Shown here one piece after another: positions 42,521 to 50,981 of a stretch of 64,000 nt of DNA (the first letter of the stretch is position 1; the number at the start of each line of letters is the position of its first letter). Below the pieces are notes generated by a model. That model did no database searches. It was not told the DNA's origin and saw only the letters and a list, made by a program, of their open reading frames with translations. The translations under genes and the position numbers were made by a program. Origin of the DNA: Clostridia bacterium (GTDB lineage Bacteria; Bacillota; Clostridia; Oscillospirales; Acutalibacteraceae); NCBI GenBank assembly GCA_017399175.1, contig JAFQEE010000072.1, forward strand, positions 40,230 to 104,229, in the 5' to 3' direction.

Positions 42521-43240
42521 ATGAATAAAAAACGAGTAAAAAAGAACAACAGAAAAAGCTTTTTGTTCCCGATAACAGCACTTTTTTCTCTTGCCATCTG
42601 CATTGTGTTTGCACTTTTGTTTGTGGGTGGAGAGGAAACGATTTATTACCTTACACAAATGAACTTTATCCCCGATAAAAAGACCGTGTGTATTGACCCC
42701 GGTCACGGCGGCACAAGTTCCGGTGCAACTCTTGGGAGCAGATATGAAAAAGACGATACCTTAAGACTTTCGCTTCTCGTAAGAGATATTTTGAAGGATA
42801 GGGGATATACTGTTGTTATGACTCGTGATGATGACAGCGACGTATCCCTTGAAGACAGATGTAAAATTGCAAACAAGGAGAGGGCGTCGCTTTTTGTTTC
42901 AATTCATCGTAATTCAAGCAGTTCACCGTCTGCCACAGGAGTTGAAATGTGGGTTCATTCCGCGAAGCCTACTGACGATACACTCTTGGCACAGAATATT
43001 CTTGATTGTTTTGATACTCTTGATATAATGAAAAATAGAGGAATTTATTCCGGCTATCGCGACGGTGCAGATTTGAATTATTACATAAATCGACATACAA
43101 AAATGCCGTCAGTATTGGCTGAAATCGGCTTTATCTCAAACAAAACTGACAACAAAAAATACGATGAAAATATAGAAGAATACGCAAAAGCAATAGCAGA
43201 CGGAATTGAAATGACACTAAAAGAAATGTACAGCGAATAA
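42521..43240 (+). CDS. N-acetylmuramoyl-L-alanine amidase (Amidase_3, CwlD-like)
   Basis: A 239-residue cell-wall amidase with an N-terminal transmembrane helix (about 15-36, FLFPITALFSLAICIVFALLFV). The zinc ligands are in IDPGHGG, RYEKDD and SIHRNSS, and the catalytic glutamate in LAEIGFISN. It cleaves the amide between MurNAc and the peptide stem. It is single-domain without wall-binding repeats, like CwlD, which acts in spore cortex formation, but that role is not shown here. It lies 12 bp after thyX and has only a weak ribosome site. Confidence 0.92.
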   Translation: MNKKRVKKNNRKSFLFPITALFSLAICIVFALLFVGGEETIYYLTQMNFIPDKKTVCIDPGHGGTSSGATLGSRYEKDDTLRLSLLVRDILKDRGYTVVMTRDDDSDVSLEDRCKIANKERASLFVSIHRNSSSSPSATGVEMWVHSAKPTDDTLLAQNILDCFDTLDIMKNRGIYSGYRDGADLNYYINRHTKMPSVLAEIGFISNKTDNKKYDENIEEYAKAIADGIEMTLKEMYSE

Positions 43241-43251
43241 AGTATATTCTT

Positions 43252-43276
43252 GGCTCCCCTAACAGGGGAGCTGTCA
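43252..43276 (+). terminator. Hairpin after the amidase gene (single-arm repeat acting as terminator)
   Basis: GGCTCCCCTAACAGGGGAGC followed by TGTCATTTTTGC. The sequence belongs to the palindromic repeat family, here one arm only, and is placed where a terminator is expected. Confidence 0.65.
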
Positions 43277-43314
43277 TTTTTGCAAAAAACGACTATGAGT
43301 TTTCACCCGTTTTT

Positions 43315-43340
43315 TGTGACCAAATGGAAAATTTTGCGTC
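43315..43340 (+). promoter_or_regulatory. ECF-type promoter of the sigma factor/serpin operon
   Basis: TGTGACC at 43315-43321 and CGTC (in GCGTCTATA) at 43337-43340, with 15 bp between. An AAC/GACC-type -35 with a CGTC -10 is the pattern of promoters read by ECF sigma factors, and no sigma-A boxes are visible here. The operon's own sigma factor most likely reads it. About 45 bp of leader precede ATG 43387. Confidence 0.72.
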
Positions 43341-43386
43341 TATATAGGTGAAAGGACTTTCAAAACCAATCCAAGGTGGTGTGTTT

Positions 43387-43944
43387 ATGGATGATAAAAT
43401 GGTTGTGGAGCTTTATTGGCAACGGAATGAATCTGCAATAAGTGAAACAAAGGCTCAATATGGTAAATATTGTTATTCTATTGCCTATGGAATTCTTAAA
43501 AATAATGAAGATGCCCAGGAATGTGAAAACGATACATATTTAGAGGCGTGGAATAATATTCCGCCGAAAAAGCCCGTGCGTTTATCTGCTTTTTTAGGGA
43601 CAATTACTCGTCAAAAAGCCATTGATAAGTGGCGACGAAAAAATGCTCTCAAACGCAGTGGCGAAGTGGGACTGTCCCTCGACGAGCTTGAAGGCTGTAT
43701 TCCCGATAACAGAGCCATAGACGACCACCTTATTGCAGAAGAATTAGCAAGGAAAATATCAGATTTTTTAAGAGCATTACCACAGAATGAGCGAATTGTG
43801 TTTGTGCGAAGATACTGGTATTTCGATTCCGTAAACGACATCTGCGAAAGATTTGGTTACGGAAAAAGCAAAGTAAAAATGATGTTAAAACGCACAAGAG
43901 ATAAATTGATTTCTTATCTTGAACAGGAAGGAGTGCTATTATGA
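43387..43944 (+). CDS. ECF-family RNA polymerase sigma factor
   Basis: A 185-residue sigma-70 family factor with region 2 (about 20-85: YCYSIAYGILKNNEDAQECENDTYLEAW and FLGTITRQKAIDKWRRK) and region 4 (about 125-180: RALPQNERIVFVRRYWYFDSVNDICERFGYGKSKVKMMLKR). It directs RNA polymerase to envelope-response type promoters. ATG 43387 with AAGGTGGTG upstream is chosen; the open frame runs 13 codons further up across the predicted transcript start. It overlaps the next gene by four bases, the arrangement of a sigma factor with its anti-sigma factor. Its promoter looks ECF-type, so positive autoregulation is likely. Confidence 0.95.
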   Translation: MDDKMVVELYWQRNESAISETKAQYGKYCYSIAYGILKNNEDAQECENDTYLEAWNNIPPKKPVRLSAFLGTITRQKAIDKWRRKNALKRSGEVGLSLDELEGCIPDNRAIDDHLIAEELARKISDFLRALPQNERIVFVRRYWYFDSVNDICERFGYGKSKVKMMLKRTRDKLISYLEQEGVLL

Positions 43945-45521
43945 AATCAGATAAATTGACAGACGCTATCGGTATGATAGATGAAGATTTGATTGCGGAA
44001 GCAGACATAAAAATGAAAAAAGGCTATGTTCAATATATTAAATGGCTGGTTCCTGTTGCCGCTGTATTGATGATTATGATTGTTTCTGTACCGTTTTTAA
44101 AACAGGATAAGCCGATAATTAAAAATCCGTTAACAGAAAGCACATCGCAATCAGATGAACAGCTCACAGACAGAGAAAATACGACACAAGAAGATAACAG
44201 TAATAATCTTGAAATTCCTTCAAAAAATCAACAGGAGGAACCCTCAACAGGAACACTTATACCGTCAATTGGTGACAATATTGTAACTCCTGTTGTAAAG
44301 ACATTAAATTTTGCAAAGTATCCACAGATGATGCAGTATCCATCTGATTTTAATGACCTAAATGCTTGGTATGACAGCAGAAAAGAGCGAAAGGTATATT
44401 ATGGTGCAGGGAAAAATCTTGGTCCATTTTTCTGGAAAACATCGGGAGCATTTCTTTCAGGTGCAGGTAGCGAGAACCGCCTTTATTCACCGTTGAATGT
44501 GTATATGGCACTTGCTATGACTGCTGAAATTTCCGACGGAGAAACCCGTCAGCAAATTCTTGATTTAATCGGTGCAGACAGTATGGAATCCTTACGCAAG
44601 CAGGCAAATTCCGTATGGAATGCCAATTACAGCGATGACGGTGCTGTTACAAGTATTCTTGCAAGCTCCTTGTGGCTTAATGATAACATTTCATTTAACA
44701 AAAAGATAATTGATACACTCGGCACAAATTATTATGCTTCTTCATATCAGGGTACAATGGGCTCTGAAAAAATGAATAAGGAATTACGAAAATGGCTTAA
44801 CGCACAGACAGGCGGAATGTTAAGTGATGAAATAAGCGATATCAAGCTTGATTCAAGAACCGTTATGGCATTGGCAACAACAATTTTTTATCAGGCAAAA
44901 TGGCAGAGTGATTTTTTGGAATCTAACACTGTTCAGGACGTTTTCCATTCACCGACAGGGGATATAACTTGTGATTTTATGAAGCGAACTGAATATGACG
45001 AGCTTTATTTCTGGGGTAAAAACTTTTCTGCAATAAGCAAGCAGCTTGCCAACAGCGGAAAAATGTATTTTATTCTGCCTGACGAAAATGTAAGTGTTGA
45101 CGATTTGCTTTCCGATAATGAACTTAAAACATTTTTGACAAATGGCAGTAGCTGGAGAAATTATCAAAAGATAAGAATTAACTTGTCAGTTCCAAAATTT
45201 GATGTGTCATCAGAACAGGATTTGAAGAAAGGACTCCAAAATCTTGGCGTTACAAACTGCTTTGATGAAGCAAAGTCCGATTTCAGCGCTCTTTGTCCTG
45301 ACTTTAAAGACCCGATTTTTATTTCTAAAATTGAGCACGGTGTAAGAGTTGCCATTGACGAAGAGGGCGTCACAGCAACAGCATATACAGTTGAAATGCT
45401 TGCAGGCGCAACAAGACCGACAGAGGACGAAATCGAATTTGTCCTTGACAGACCGTTTATATTCGTAATTACAAGTGATGACGGCTTACCATTATTTATT
45501 GGTGTAGTAAATCAACCGTAA
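43941..45521 (+). CDS. Transmembrane anti-sigma-like protein with extracellular serpin domain
   Basis: A 526-residue protein in three parts. Residues 1-34 are a short cytoplasmic segment, LTDAIGMIDEDLIAEAD, typical of the anti-sigma partners of clostridial ECF factors. Residues 35-53 form one transmembrane helix. A Ser/Thr/Gln/Glu-rich linker (54 to about 115) leads to a full serpin domain (about 118-526) with RLYSPLNVYMALAMTAE, LATTIFYQAKW, the hinge EEGVTATAY at 474-482, the reactive loop through MLAGATRPT, and DRPFIFVITSDDGLPLFIGVV. The hinge has Val where Thr/Ser is usual (P14), and by alignment to antitrypsin the loop is about four residues longer; small residues at the likely cleavage point suit elastase-like proteases. 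Serpins trap proteases by loop cleavage. The fusion suggests a protease sensor controlling the sigma factor; that link is inference. Confidence 0.92.
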   Translation: MKSDKLTDAIGMIDEDLIAEADIKMKKGYVQYIKWLVPVAAVLMIMIVSVPFLKQDKPIIKNPLTESTSQSDEQLTDRENTTQEDNSNNLEIPSKNQQEEPSTGTLIPSIGDNIVTPVVKTLNFAKYPQMMQYPSDFNDLNAWYDSRKERKVYYGAGKNLGPFFWKTSGAFLSGAGSENRLYSPLNVYMALAMTAEISDGETRQQILDLIGADSMESLRKQANSVWNANYSDDGAVTSILASSLWLNDNISFNKKIIDTLGTNYYASSYQGTMGSEKMNKELRKWLNAQTGGMLSDEISDIKLDSRTVMALATTIFYQAKWQSDFLESNTVQDVFHSPTGDITCDFMKRTEYDELYFWGKNFSAISKQLANSGKMYFILPDENVSVDDLLSDNELKTFLTNGSSWRNYQKIRINLSVPKFDVSSEQDLKKGLQNLGVTNCFDEAKSDFSALCPDFKDPIFISKIEHGVRVAIDEEGVTATAYTVEMLAGATRPTEDEIEFVLDRPFIFVITSDDGLPLFIGVVNQP

Positions 45522-45541
45522 AAGTCAAAGAATAAATAAAA

Positions 45542-45575
45542 AGCAGTTGTTACCAAAAGTAGCAGCTGCTTTTAC
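45542..45575 (+). terminator. Terminator of the sigma/serpin operon
   Basis: Stem AGCAGTTGTTAC (45542-45553) with GTAGCAGCTGCT (45559-45570), 12 pairs including two G-U, followed by TTTTACT. Confidence 0.82.
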
Positions 45576-45588
45576 TGTTCATAACATA

Positions 45589-45786
45589 TAAATCAGAGTT
45601 TGTCGGGGATAATGGAACACCATTCCGCCCCATCTTTGAGGGGGCTGTCACGAGCTTTGCGAGTGACTGGGGGAGTAACTCCCTCAGTCTCACTTCGTTC
45701 GACAGCTCCCTCAAGGAGGGAGCGGATGCAGGCATGGGGGCCTGTCACTACGCGTGAATATATAATCCCAACAAATTATGATTTGT
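45589..45786. repeat. Composite palindromic element with palindromic ends, copy 6
   Basis: The ends are AAATCAGAGTTTGTCGGGGA (45591-45610) and the opposed ATCCCAACAAATTATGATTT (45766-45785). The core carries GTCACGAGCTTTGCGAGTGAC, CTCCCTCAAGGAGGGAG and a GCAGGC...GCCTG hairpin, the same order as at 23620-23790. It fills most of the gap between the serpin and alaS genes. Confidence 0.88.
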
Positions 45787-45821
45787 TTTACAATTTTACA
45801 ATTATCCACTTTACATTTTTA

Positions 45822-45850
45822 TTGACATATTTGCTTTATAATTGTATAAT
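45822..45850 (+). promoter_or_regulatory. Promoter of alaS
   Basis: Perfect TTGACA (45822-45827) and TATAAT (45845-45850), 17-bp spacer, about 37 bp before ATG 45888. No T-box fits in the short leader. Confidence 0.92.
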
Positions 45851-45887
45851 TTATAGGATAATTTTTTATATAATAGGAGTAGTCTGT

Positions 45888-48521
45888 ATGAAATGGACAG
45901 GTCTTAATGAATTAAGAGAAAAATACCTTGCATTCTTTGAAAGCAAAGACCATTTGCGTCTTCCAAGTTTTTCACTTGTACCACAGGGTGACAAGAGCAT
46001 TTTGCTTATAAATGCAGGTATGACACCAATGAAAAAATACTTTACAGGTGAGGTAACACCTCCTAAAAAGCGTGTTACAACTTGCCAGAAATGTATCCGT
46101 ACACCTGATATTGAGAATGTTGGTAAGACTGCTCGTCACGGAACATATTTCGAGATGCTCGGCAACTTCTCATTCGGTGATTATTTCAAACACGAAGCAA
46201 CTGCATGGGCTTGGGAATTCTTTACAAAGGTACTTGAAATTCCTGAAGAATTACTTTATGTCAGCGTTTATCTTGAAGATGACGAGGCATATGACATCTG
46301 GACTAAAGAAGTTGGCGTTGACCCATCACACATGGTTCGTTTCGGTAAGGAAGACAACTTCTGGGAACACGGTGCAGGTCCTTGCGGTCCTTGTTCAGAA
46401 ATCTATTTTGACCGTGGTCCGGATAAGGGTTGTGGCAGTCCTGACTGTAAAGTTGGTTGCGAATGTGACCGCTTTATCGAAGTATGGAACCTTGTTTTCA
46501 CACAGTTTGAAAATGACGGTAACAACAACTATACTCGTCTTGCAAATCCTAATATTGATACAGGTATGGGACTTGAAAGACTTGCTTGTATTATGCAGGA
46601 TGTTGATAACCTCTTCGAAGTTGACACAGTTCAGAATATTATGAAGCACATTATTGATATTTCAGGTATTGAGTATCATAAGGATGCTAAAAAGGACATT
46701 TCACTTCGTGTTATTACTGACCATATCCGCAGTACAACATTTATGGTTGGTGACGGTGTTCTTCCGTCAAACAGCGGTCGTGGTTATGTTCTTCGTCGTC
46801 TTCTTCGTCGTGCGGCTCGTCACGGAAGACTTATCGGCATCGACAGACCATTCCTTGCAGAAGTTTGCGAAACTGTAATCAAGGAAAATGCAAATGCATA
46901 TCCGAACCTTGTTGAAAAGCAGGATTACATCAAGAAAGTTATCGCGATGGAAGAAGAAAGCTTCTATAAGACTATCGATTCAGGTCTTGGTCTTCTCAAC
47001 GAAATGATGGCAAATTCAAAAGACGGTGTTCTTTCAGGTGAAGATGCTTTCAAACTTCAGGATACTTTTGGCTTCCCAATTGACCTTACTAAAGAAATTG
47101 TTGCTGAAAATAATATGACAGTTGACGAAGATGCTTTCAAAAAGTTTGTTGAAGAAGCAAGAATGAAAGCAAAATCAGTTAAGCGTGACGGTGCTGAAAC
47201 TGACTGGAGAAATTCAGGCGTTTCATTTAAGGATGTTACAAAGACAGAATTTACAGGATACACAGAAAATAATACAAACGCAACTGTTGTAGCACTTGTA
47301 AGTGGCGGTGAAAGAAAAGACTTTGTTGAAGCAGGAGATGCAATTCTTGTTCTCGATAAAACTTCTTTCTATGCTGAAAGTGGCGGACAGGTAGGGGATA
47401 CCGGTGTTATCACAATCGGTGACAGCACTTTTGAGGTTGCAAATACAACAAAGGACGCTGACGGTGTTGTTCTTCATCACGGTACACTCACGGGTGATGC
47501 TGTAAAAGTTGGTGACACAGTAACAACTGTTTACAACGAAGAAAACAGAAAAGCAATTATGAGAAATCATACTGCTGCTCATCTTCTTCAGGCAGCACTT
47601 CGCGAAGTATTAGGTACTCACGTTGAACAGGCAGGTCAGCTTGTTGATGCAAATGAAGTTCGTTTTGACTTCACTCATTTCACAGGTATGACAGGCGAAG
47701 AACTTAAAAAGGTAGAAGACCTTGTCAACGAAGAAATCCTTAATGCCACAGAAATGCTTATCAAGGAAATGCCTATTGACGAAGCAAAGGCTATGGGTGC
47801 TATGGCACTTTTCGGTGAAAAGTACGGTGATGTTGTTCGTGTTGTAAAGGCAGGTGACTTCTCAACAGAACTCTGCGGTGGTACGCATGTTGACAATACA
47901 GGCAAAATCGGTCTTTTCAAAATCGTTTCTGAATCATCAGTTGCAGCAGGTGTTCGCAGAATTCAGGCTGTTACAGGTAAAAATGTTTTAAAATACATTG
48001 ACGAAAAGAATAATCTTCTTTATGCGACAGCAGAATGCTTCAAGGTTGGTAATGTATCTGCACTTCCACAGAAGGCAGTTGCAGTAGCGAACGACCTTAA
48101 AGCAAAAGAAAAGGAAATTGCAAGTCTTAAAGCAGAGATTAACTCATTCAAGACTGCAGGAATTATGGCAGGTGCTATTGATGTGAACGGTGTTCAGCTT
48201 GTAGTTTACTATGCAGGTGAACTTGATGCTAACGGTCTTCGCGGGATGGCTGAAACTGCAAGAGATTCTGCTCCTAATACAGTTGCTGTGATTGCGGGTT
48301 CAAATGCAGAAAAAGGAACTTGTTCATTTGCTTGTGCTTGTGGTAAGGATGCAATTGCAAAGGGTGCTCACGCAGGTAACATTGTCCGTGAAGTTGCAAA
48401 GGTTGCAGGCGGTTCAGGTGGCGGTAAACCTGATATGGCTATGGCAGGCGGTAAGGATATTTCAAAGATTGACGATGCTTTGATGTCTGCTAATGAAATT
48501 CTTAAATCAATGCTCAAATAA
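45888..48521 (+). CDS. alaS: Alanyl-tRNA synthetase
   Basis: An 877-residue AlaRS, the usual length. The order is the class II catalytic core (MKWTGLNELREKYLAFFESKDHLRLPSFSLVP; MTPMKKYF; TCQKCIRTPDIENVGKTARHGTYFEMLGNFSFGDYFK), GMGLERLACIMQ, the editing domain with zinc-site HTAAHLL and CGGTHV, and the C-terminal DHHA1 domain ending in GGSGGGKPDMAMAGGKD. It charges tRNA(Ala) and clears Ser/Gly mischarging. The start is ATG 45888 with AGGAG upstream; the frame is open 96 codons further, but that part lies in the promoter and repeat. Confidence 0.98.
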   Translation: MKWTGLNELREKYLAFFESKDHLRLPSFSLVPQGDKSILLINAGMTPMKKYFTGEVTPPKKRVTTCQKCIRTPDIENVGKTARHGTYFEMLGNFSFGDYFKHEATAWAWEFFTKVLEIPEELLYVSVYLEDDEAYDIWTKEVGVDPSHMVRFGKEDNFWEHGAGPCGPCSEIYFDRGPDKGCGSPDCKVGCECDRFIEVWNLVFTQFENDGNNNYTRLANPNIDTGMGLERLACIMQDVDNLFEVDTVQNIMKHIIDISGIEYHKDAKKDISLRVITDHIRSTTFMVGDGVLPSNSGRGYVLRRLLRRAARHGRLIGIDRPFLAEVCETVIKENANAYPNLVEKQDYIKKVIAMEEESFYKTIDSGLGLLNEMMANSKDGVLSGEDAFKLQDTFGFPIDLTKEIVAENNMTVDEDAFKKFVEEARMKAKSVKRDGAETDWRNSGVSFKDVTKTEFTGYTENNTNATVVALVSGGERKDFVEAGDAILVLDKTSFYAESGGQVGDTGVITIGDSTFEVANTTKDADGVVLHHGTLTGDAVKVGDTVTTVYNEENRKAIMRNHTAAHLLQAALREVLGTHVEQAGQLVDANEVRFDFTHFTGMTGEELKKVEDLVNEEILNATEMLIKEMPIDEAKAMGAMALFGEKYGDVVRVVKAGDFSTELCGGTHVDNTGKIGLFKIVSESSVAAGVRRIQAVTGKNVLKYIDEKNNLLYATAECFKVGNVSALPQKAVAVANDLKAKEKEIASLKAEINSFKTAGIMAGAIDVNGVQLVVYYAGELDANGLRGMAETARDSAPNTVAVIAGSNAEKGTCSFACACGKDAIAKGAHAGNIVREVAKVAGGSGGGKPDMAMAGGKDISKIDDALMSANEILKSMLK

Positions 48522-48533
48522 GGAGAATTTGTT

Positions 48534-48872
48534 ATGGATTGTCTTTTTTGTAAAATAGCAAACGGTGAAATTCCGTCAAATAAGGTTTATGAGGATGACA
48601 AAATCCTTGCTTTCCACGATATTGCACCACAGGCAGATGTTCATGTGCTTGTAATTCCGAAAGACCATGTTGCAAGCAGTGCAAATGATGTGAATGCAGA
48701 AAACTGCGAAGCAATCGGTTATCTTTTCTCAAAAATTCCTGAAATTGCTCGACTCTCGGGTGTTGACAGTTACAGAATTATCAATAACTGCGGTGAAAAA
48801 GCAGGACAGACTGTAAAACACATTCATTTTCATATTTTAAGCGGAGATAATTTATCAGAGAAAATGGTTTAA
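48534..48872 (+). CDS. HIT family (Hint-like) nucleotide hydrolase
   Basis: A 112-residue histidine-triad protein: CLFCKIANGEIPSNKVYEDD at the start and the catalytic triad VKHIHFHIL near the end. Hint proteins hydrolyse phosphoramidates such as AMP-lysine, including adducts made by aminoacyl-tRNA synthetases, which fits its position 12 bp after alaS. GGAG lies before ATG 48534. Confidence 0.96.
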   Translation: MDCLFCKIANGEIPSNKVYEDDKILAFHDIAPQADVHVLVIPKDHVASSANDVNAENCEAIGYLFSKIPEIARLSGVDSYRIINNCGEKAGQTVKHIHFHILSGDNLSEKMV

Positions 48873-48885
48873 GGGGGAGTTTTCA

Positions 48886-50964
48886 TTGAAAAGACCAATG
48901 GCTATAATCGGCTTTTCAATGCTTATAACATTTCTCTTAATCACAAATATTACACATAAAATGACTGTTGCTCTTTTGACGGGAGCAATAGTCATTTTTC
49001 CTTGTTTTTTAATAGTAAAAAAATTACGAAAACATTTATCAATAATTTTTGCTTTGTTTGGTTTTATTGTTTTTACACTTTCATTCATTTCAGCCGAAAA
49101 ATGTTACTTTAACGAAAAAGCAGAAATGGAAAACGAACAATATTTGTCAGGTATTGTGTGCGAAATGCCAAAAGATTCTGACTATGCTTTTACATATGTA
49201 ATAAAGCTTGATAACAAAAATTACAAAATCCGTTATGTATCGGAAACTGACCATTTTCTTCGTGAGGGTGATATTGTAAAGGTCAACGGGAAATGTGCTG
49301 ACGAAAATCAGGATAAGGATTTGTTCGGCAATTCGCTTTCATCAAAGGTGTATTTCACATTTTTTGAAAGTGGTGAATGCAGTATCAAGAAGACAGGCGA
49401 AATCAATTACTATTACAAGAACATAGGTGCTGTAAAAAGAGCATTTTCTGAAGTCGTTACAAAATATCTTCCAGGCAGAAATGGTGCAATCGCAAGAGCA
49501 ATTACAATAGGTGATAAGTCGGAACTTGATGAAAAGGTTACGGATTACTTCAATTATTGCGGGACATCACATTTGCTTGTTATATCGGGACTTCATCTCT
49601 CTTTAGTATCAATATTTATAGTGAATTTTCTAAATAAGTTTTCAAAATTAAGAAAATATTCGTCAATTATAGGACTTCTGTGTTTGCTTATTTATTCAGC
49701 AGTTACAGGTTTTGGAGTTTCAGTTTTGCGAGCAGGAGCAATGGTGGCTGCTATACTTGTTGCAAGGATGTTTAATCGGGATGCAGATAGTGTAAACTCT
49801 GTTGGACTTGCGGTAACCTTTATACTCCTGATTAACCCCTTTGCACCTTTTTCGGCAGCGTTATGGCTAAGTGTTCTTTCAACTCTTGGTTTGCTCACAT
49901 ATGCGAGTAAAATAAAAATATGGATAAATGAGAAAATTGACGGAAAAGCAATCTCAAAATCATCATTGTTCAATCTTTTTATCAATGCATTTTCCATAAG
50001 CTTTGCCACAATGGTTTTCACATTACCCGTGTTTATTTTTAAATTCAAAATGGTATCGGTTGTGTCTGTGTTGACGAATTTCCTTATGGTGGATGCAGCA
50101 CTTGTTATGATGATTTCTACATTTATAGGTGTCTTTTCTCATATAATTTTTTTAAAACCGATTTCACAGCTATGCTTTCTCATAACAGGTTTAATAGGAG
50201 AGTTTCTTCATATTATTGCAGAAAAAATCGGTATGTGGGAATGGTCAACAATATCGTTGGAGCATAAATATTATAAAAATTTCTTTGCAATAGCCATTGT
50301 GTGTATTGGTATCACTTTATTAATGAGAAAACAAAAGCCTCATTTGTTAAAATTTACAACAATTTTACTTTCGTTATCATTTATCATACTGACAACTTAC
50401 TGTGTGTGGTTCAGTTACAATACTCCCACAATAGAAATAGCAGGAACAGACCGCAATCCTGTTATAACTGTTAATTACAACAATGAAACTGTGCTGATAG
50501 GTACCCAAAAGCATAAATATATCAACATAATAAAAGATGTACTGAATAAACATAATAAAAAGCAACCGGATATGCTCGTGGTGAACGAAAATCATTCAGC
50601 GGTAATATCAGAAACGATAAATATTTATAATAATTTTGGTATAACAGACACCTGTTTTTATACCTTTGCACCGAAAGTCTTTTCAGAAACATCAAAAGGT
50701 TCAATCAGAGGATTTTCAATAAAAGAAAATGTCAGGGTTGATTTTATAGAAAACGATTTTATACGAGTTACAGCAAAAAACAAGTGTGTTGTTATTGCAG
50801 AATGTAAAAACGCAGAAAATGTCTTTGAAAACAAAGAAGATTGTGATATAATAATTTTGTATGGCAAAAATATATCTGAATATGAAGATTTGATTAAAGA
50901 AAATCAAAATGATGTTCAGGTAATTGTTCTTGCCACAGGAGAAAAAGTAACGATTAATTTTTAG
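48886..50964 (+). CDS. comEC: ComEC/Rec2 competence channel protein with degenerate C-terminal domain
   Basis: A 692-residue membrane protein: a DUF4131-type N-terminus with an OB-like outside part (LSGIVCEMPKDSDYAF), the competence domain with CGTSHLLVISGLHLSLVS and GFGVSVLRAGAMVAAILVA, about ten helices, then a soluble end (about 520-692). In full-length ComEC this end is a metallo-beta-lactamase-fold domain with HxHxDH; here the region starts IEIAGTDRNPVITVNYN and no metal motif can be found. The channel part imports single-stranded DNA. Start is TTG 48886, seven bases after GGGGGAG; ATG 48898 is the alternative. holA follows, a common Firmicutes order. Confidence 0.92.
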   Translation: MKRPMAIIGFSMLITFLLITNITHKMTVALLTGAIVIFPCFLIVKKLRKHLSIIFALFGFIVFTLSFISAEKCYFNEKAEMENEQYLSGIVCEMPKDSDYAFTYVIKLDNKNYKIRYVSETDHFLREGDIVKVNGKCADENQDKDLFGNSLSSKVYFTFFESGECSIKKTGEINYYYKNIGAVKRAFSEVVTKYLPGRNGAIARAITIGDKSELDEKVTDYFNYCGTSHLLVISGLHLSLVSIFIVNFLNKFSKLRKYSSIIGLLCLLIYSAVTGFGVSVLRAGAMVAAILVARMFNRDADSVNSVGLAVTFILLINPFAPFSAALWLSVLSTLGLLTYASKIKIWINEKIDGKAISKSSLFNLFINAFSISFATMVFTLPVFIFKFKMVSVVSVLTNFLMVDAALVMMISTFIGVFSHIIFLKPISQLCFLITGLIGEFLHIIAEKIGMWEWSTISLEHKYYKNFFAIAIVCIGITLLMRKQKPHLLKFTTILLSLSFIILTTYCVWFSYNTPTIEIAGTDRNPVITVNYNNETVLIGTQKHKYINIIKDVLNKHNKKQPDMLVVNENHSAVISETINIYNNFGITDTCFYTFAPKVFSETSKGSIRGFSIKENVRVDFIENDFIRVTAKNKCVVIAECKNAENVFENKEDCDIIILYGKNISEYEDLIKENQNDVQVIVLATGEKVTINF

Positions 50965-50981
50965 TGTAACGGGAGAAGGAA

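Noticed and set aside
45600-45887. A 96-codon N-terminal extension of alaS
   Set aside because: It runs through a palindromic repeat and the TTGACA/TATAAT promoter; the ATG at 45888 has a ribosome site and gives the normal AlaRS start.
46072-46644. A 190-codon frame inside alaS
   Set aside because: Shadow in another frame of conserved AlaRS sequence.
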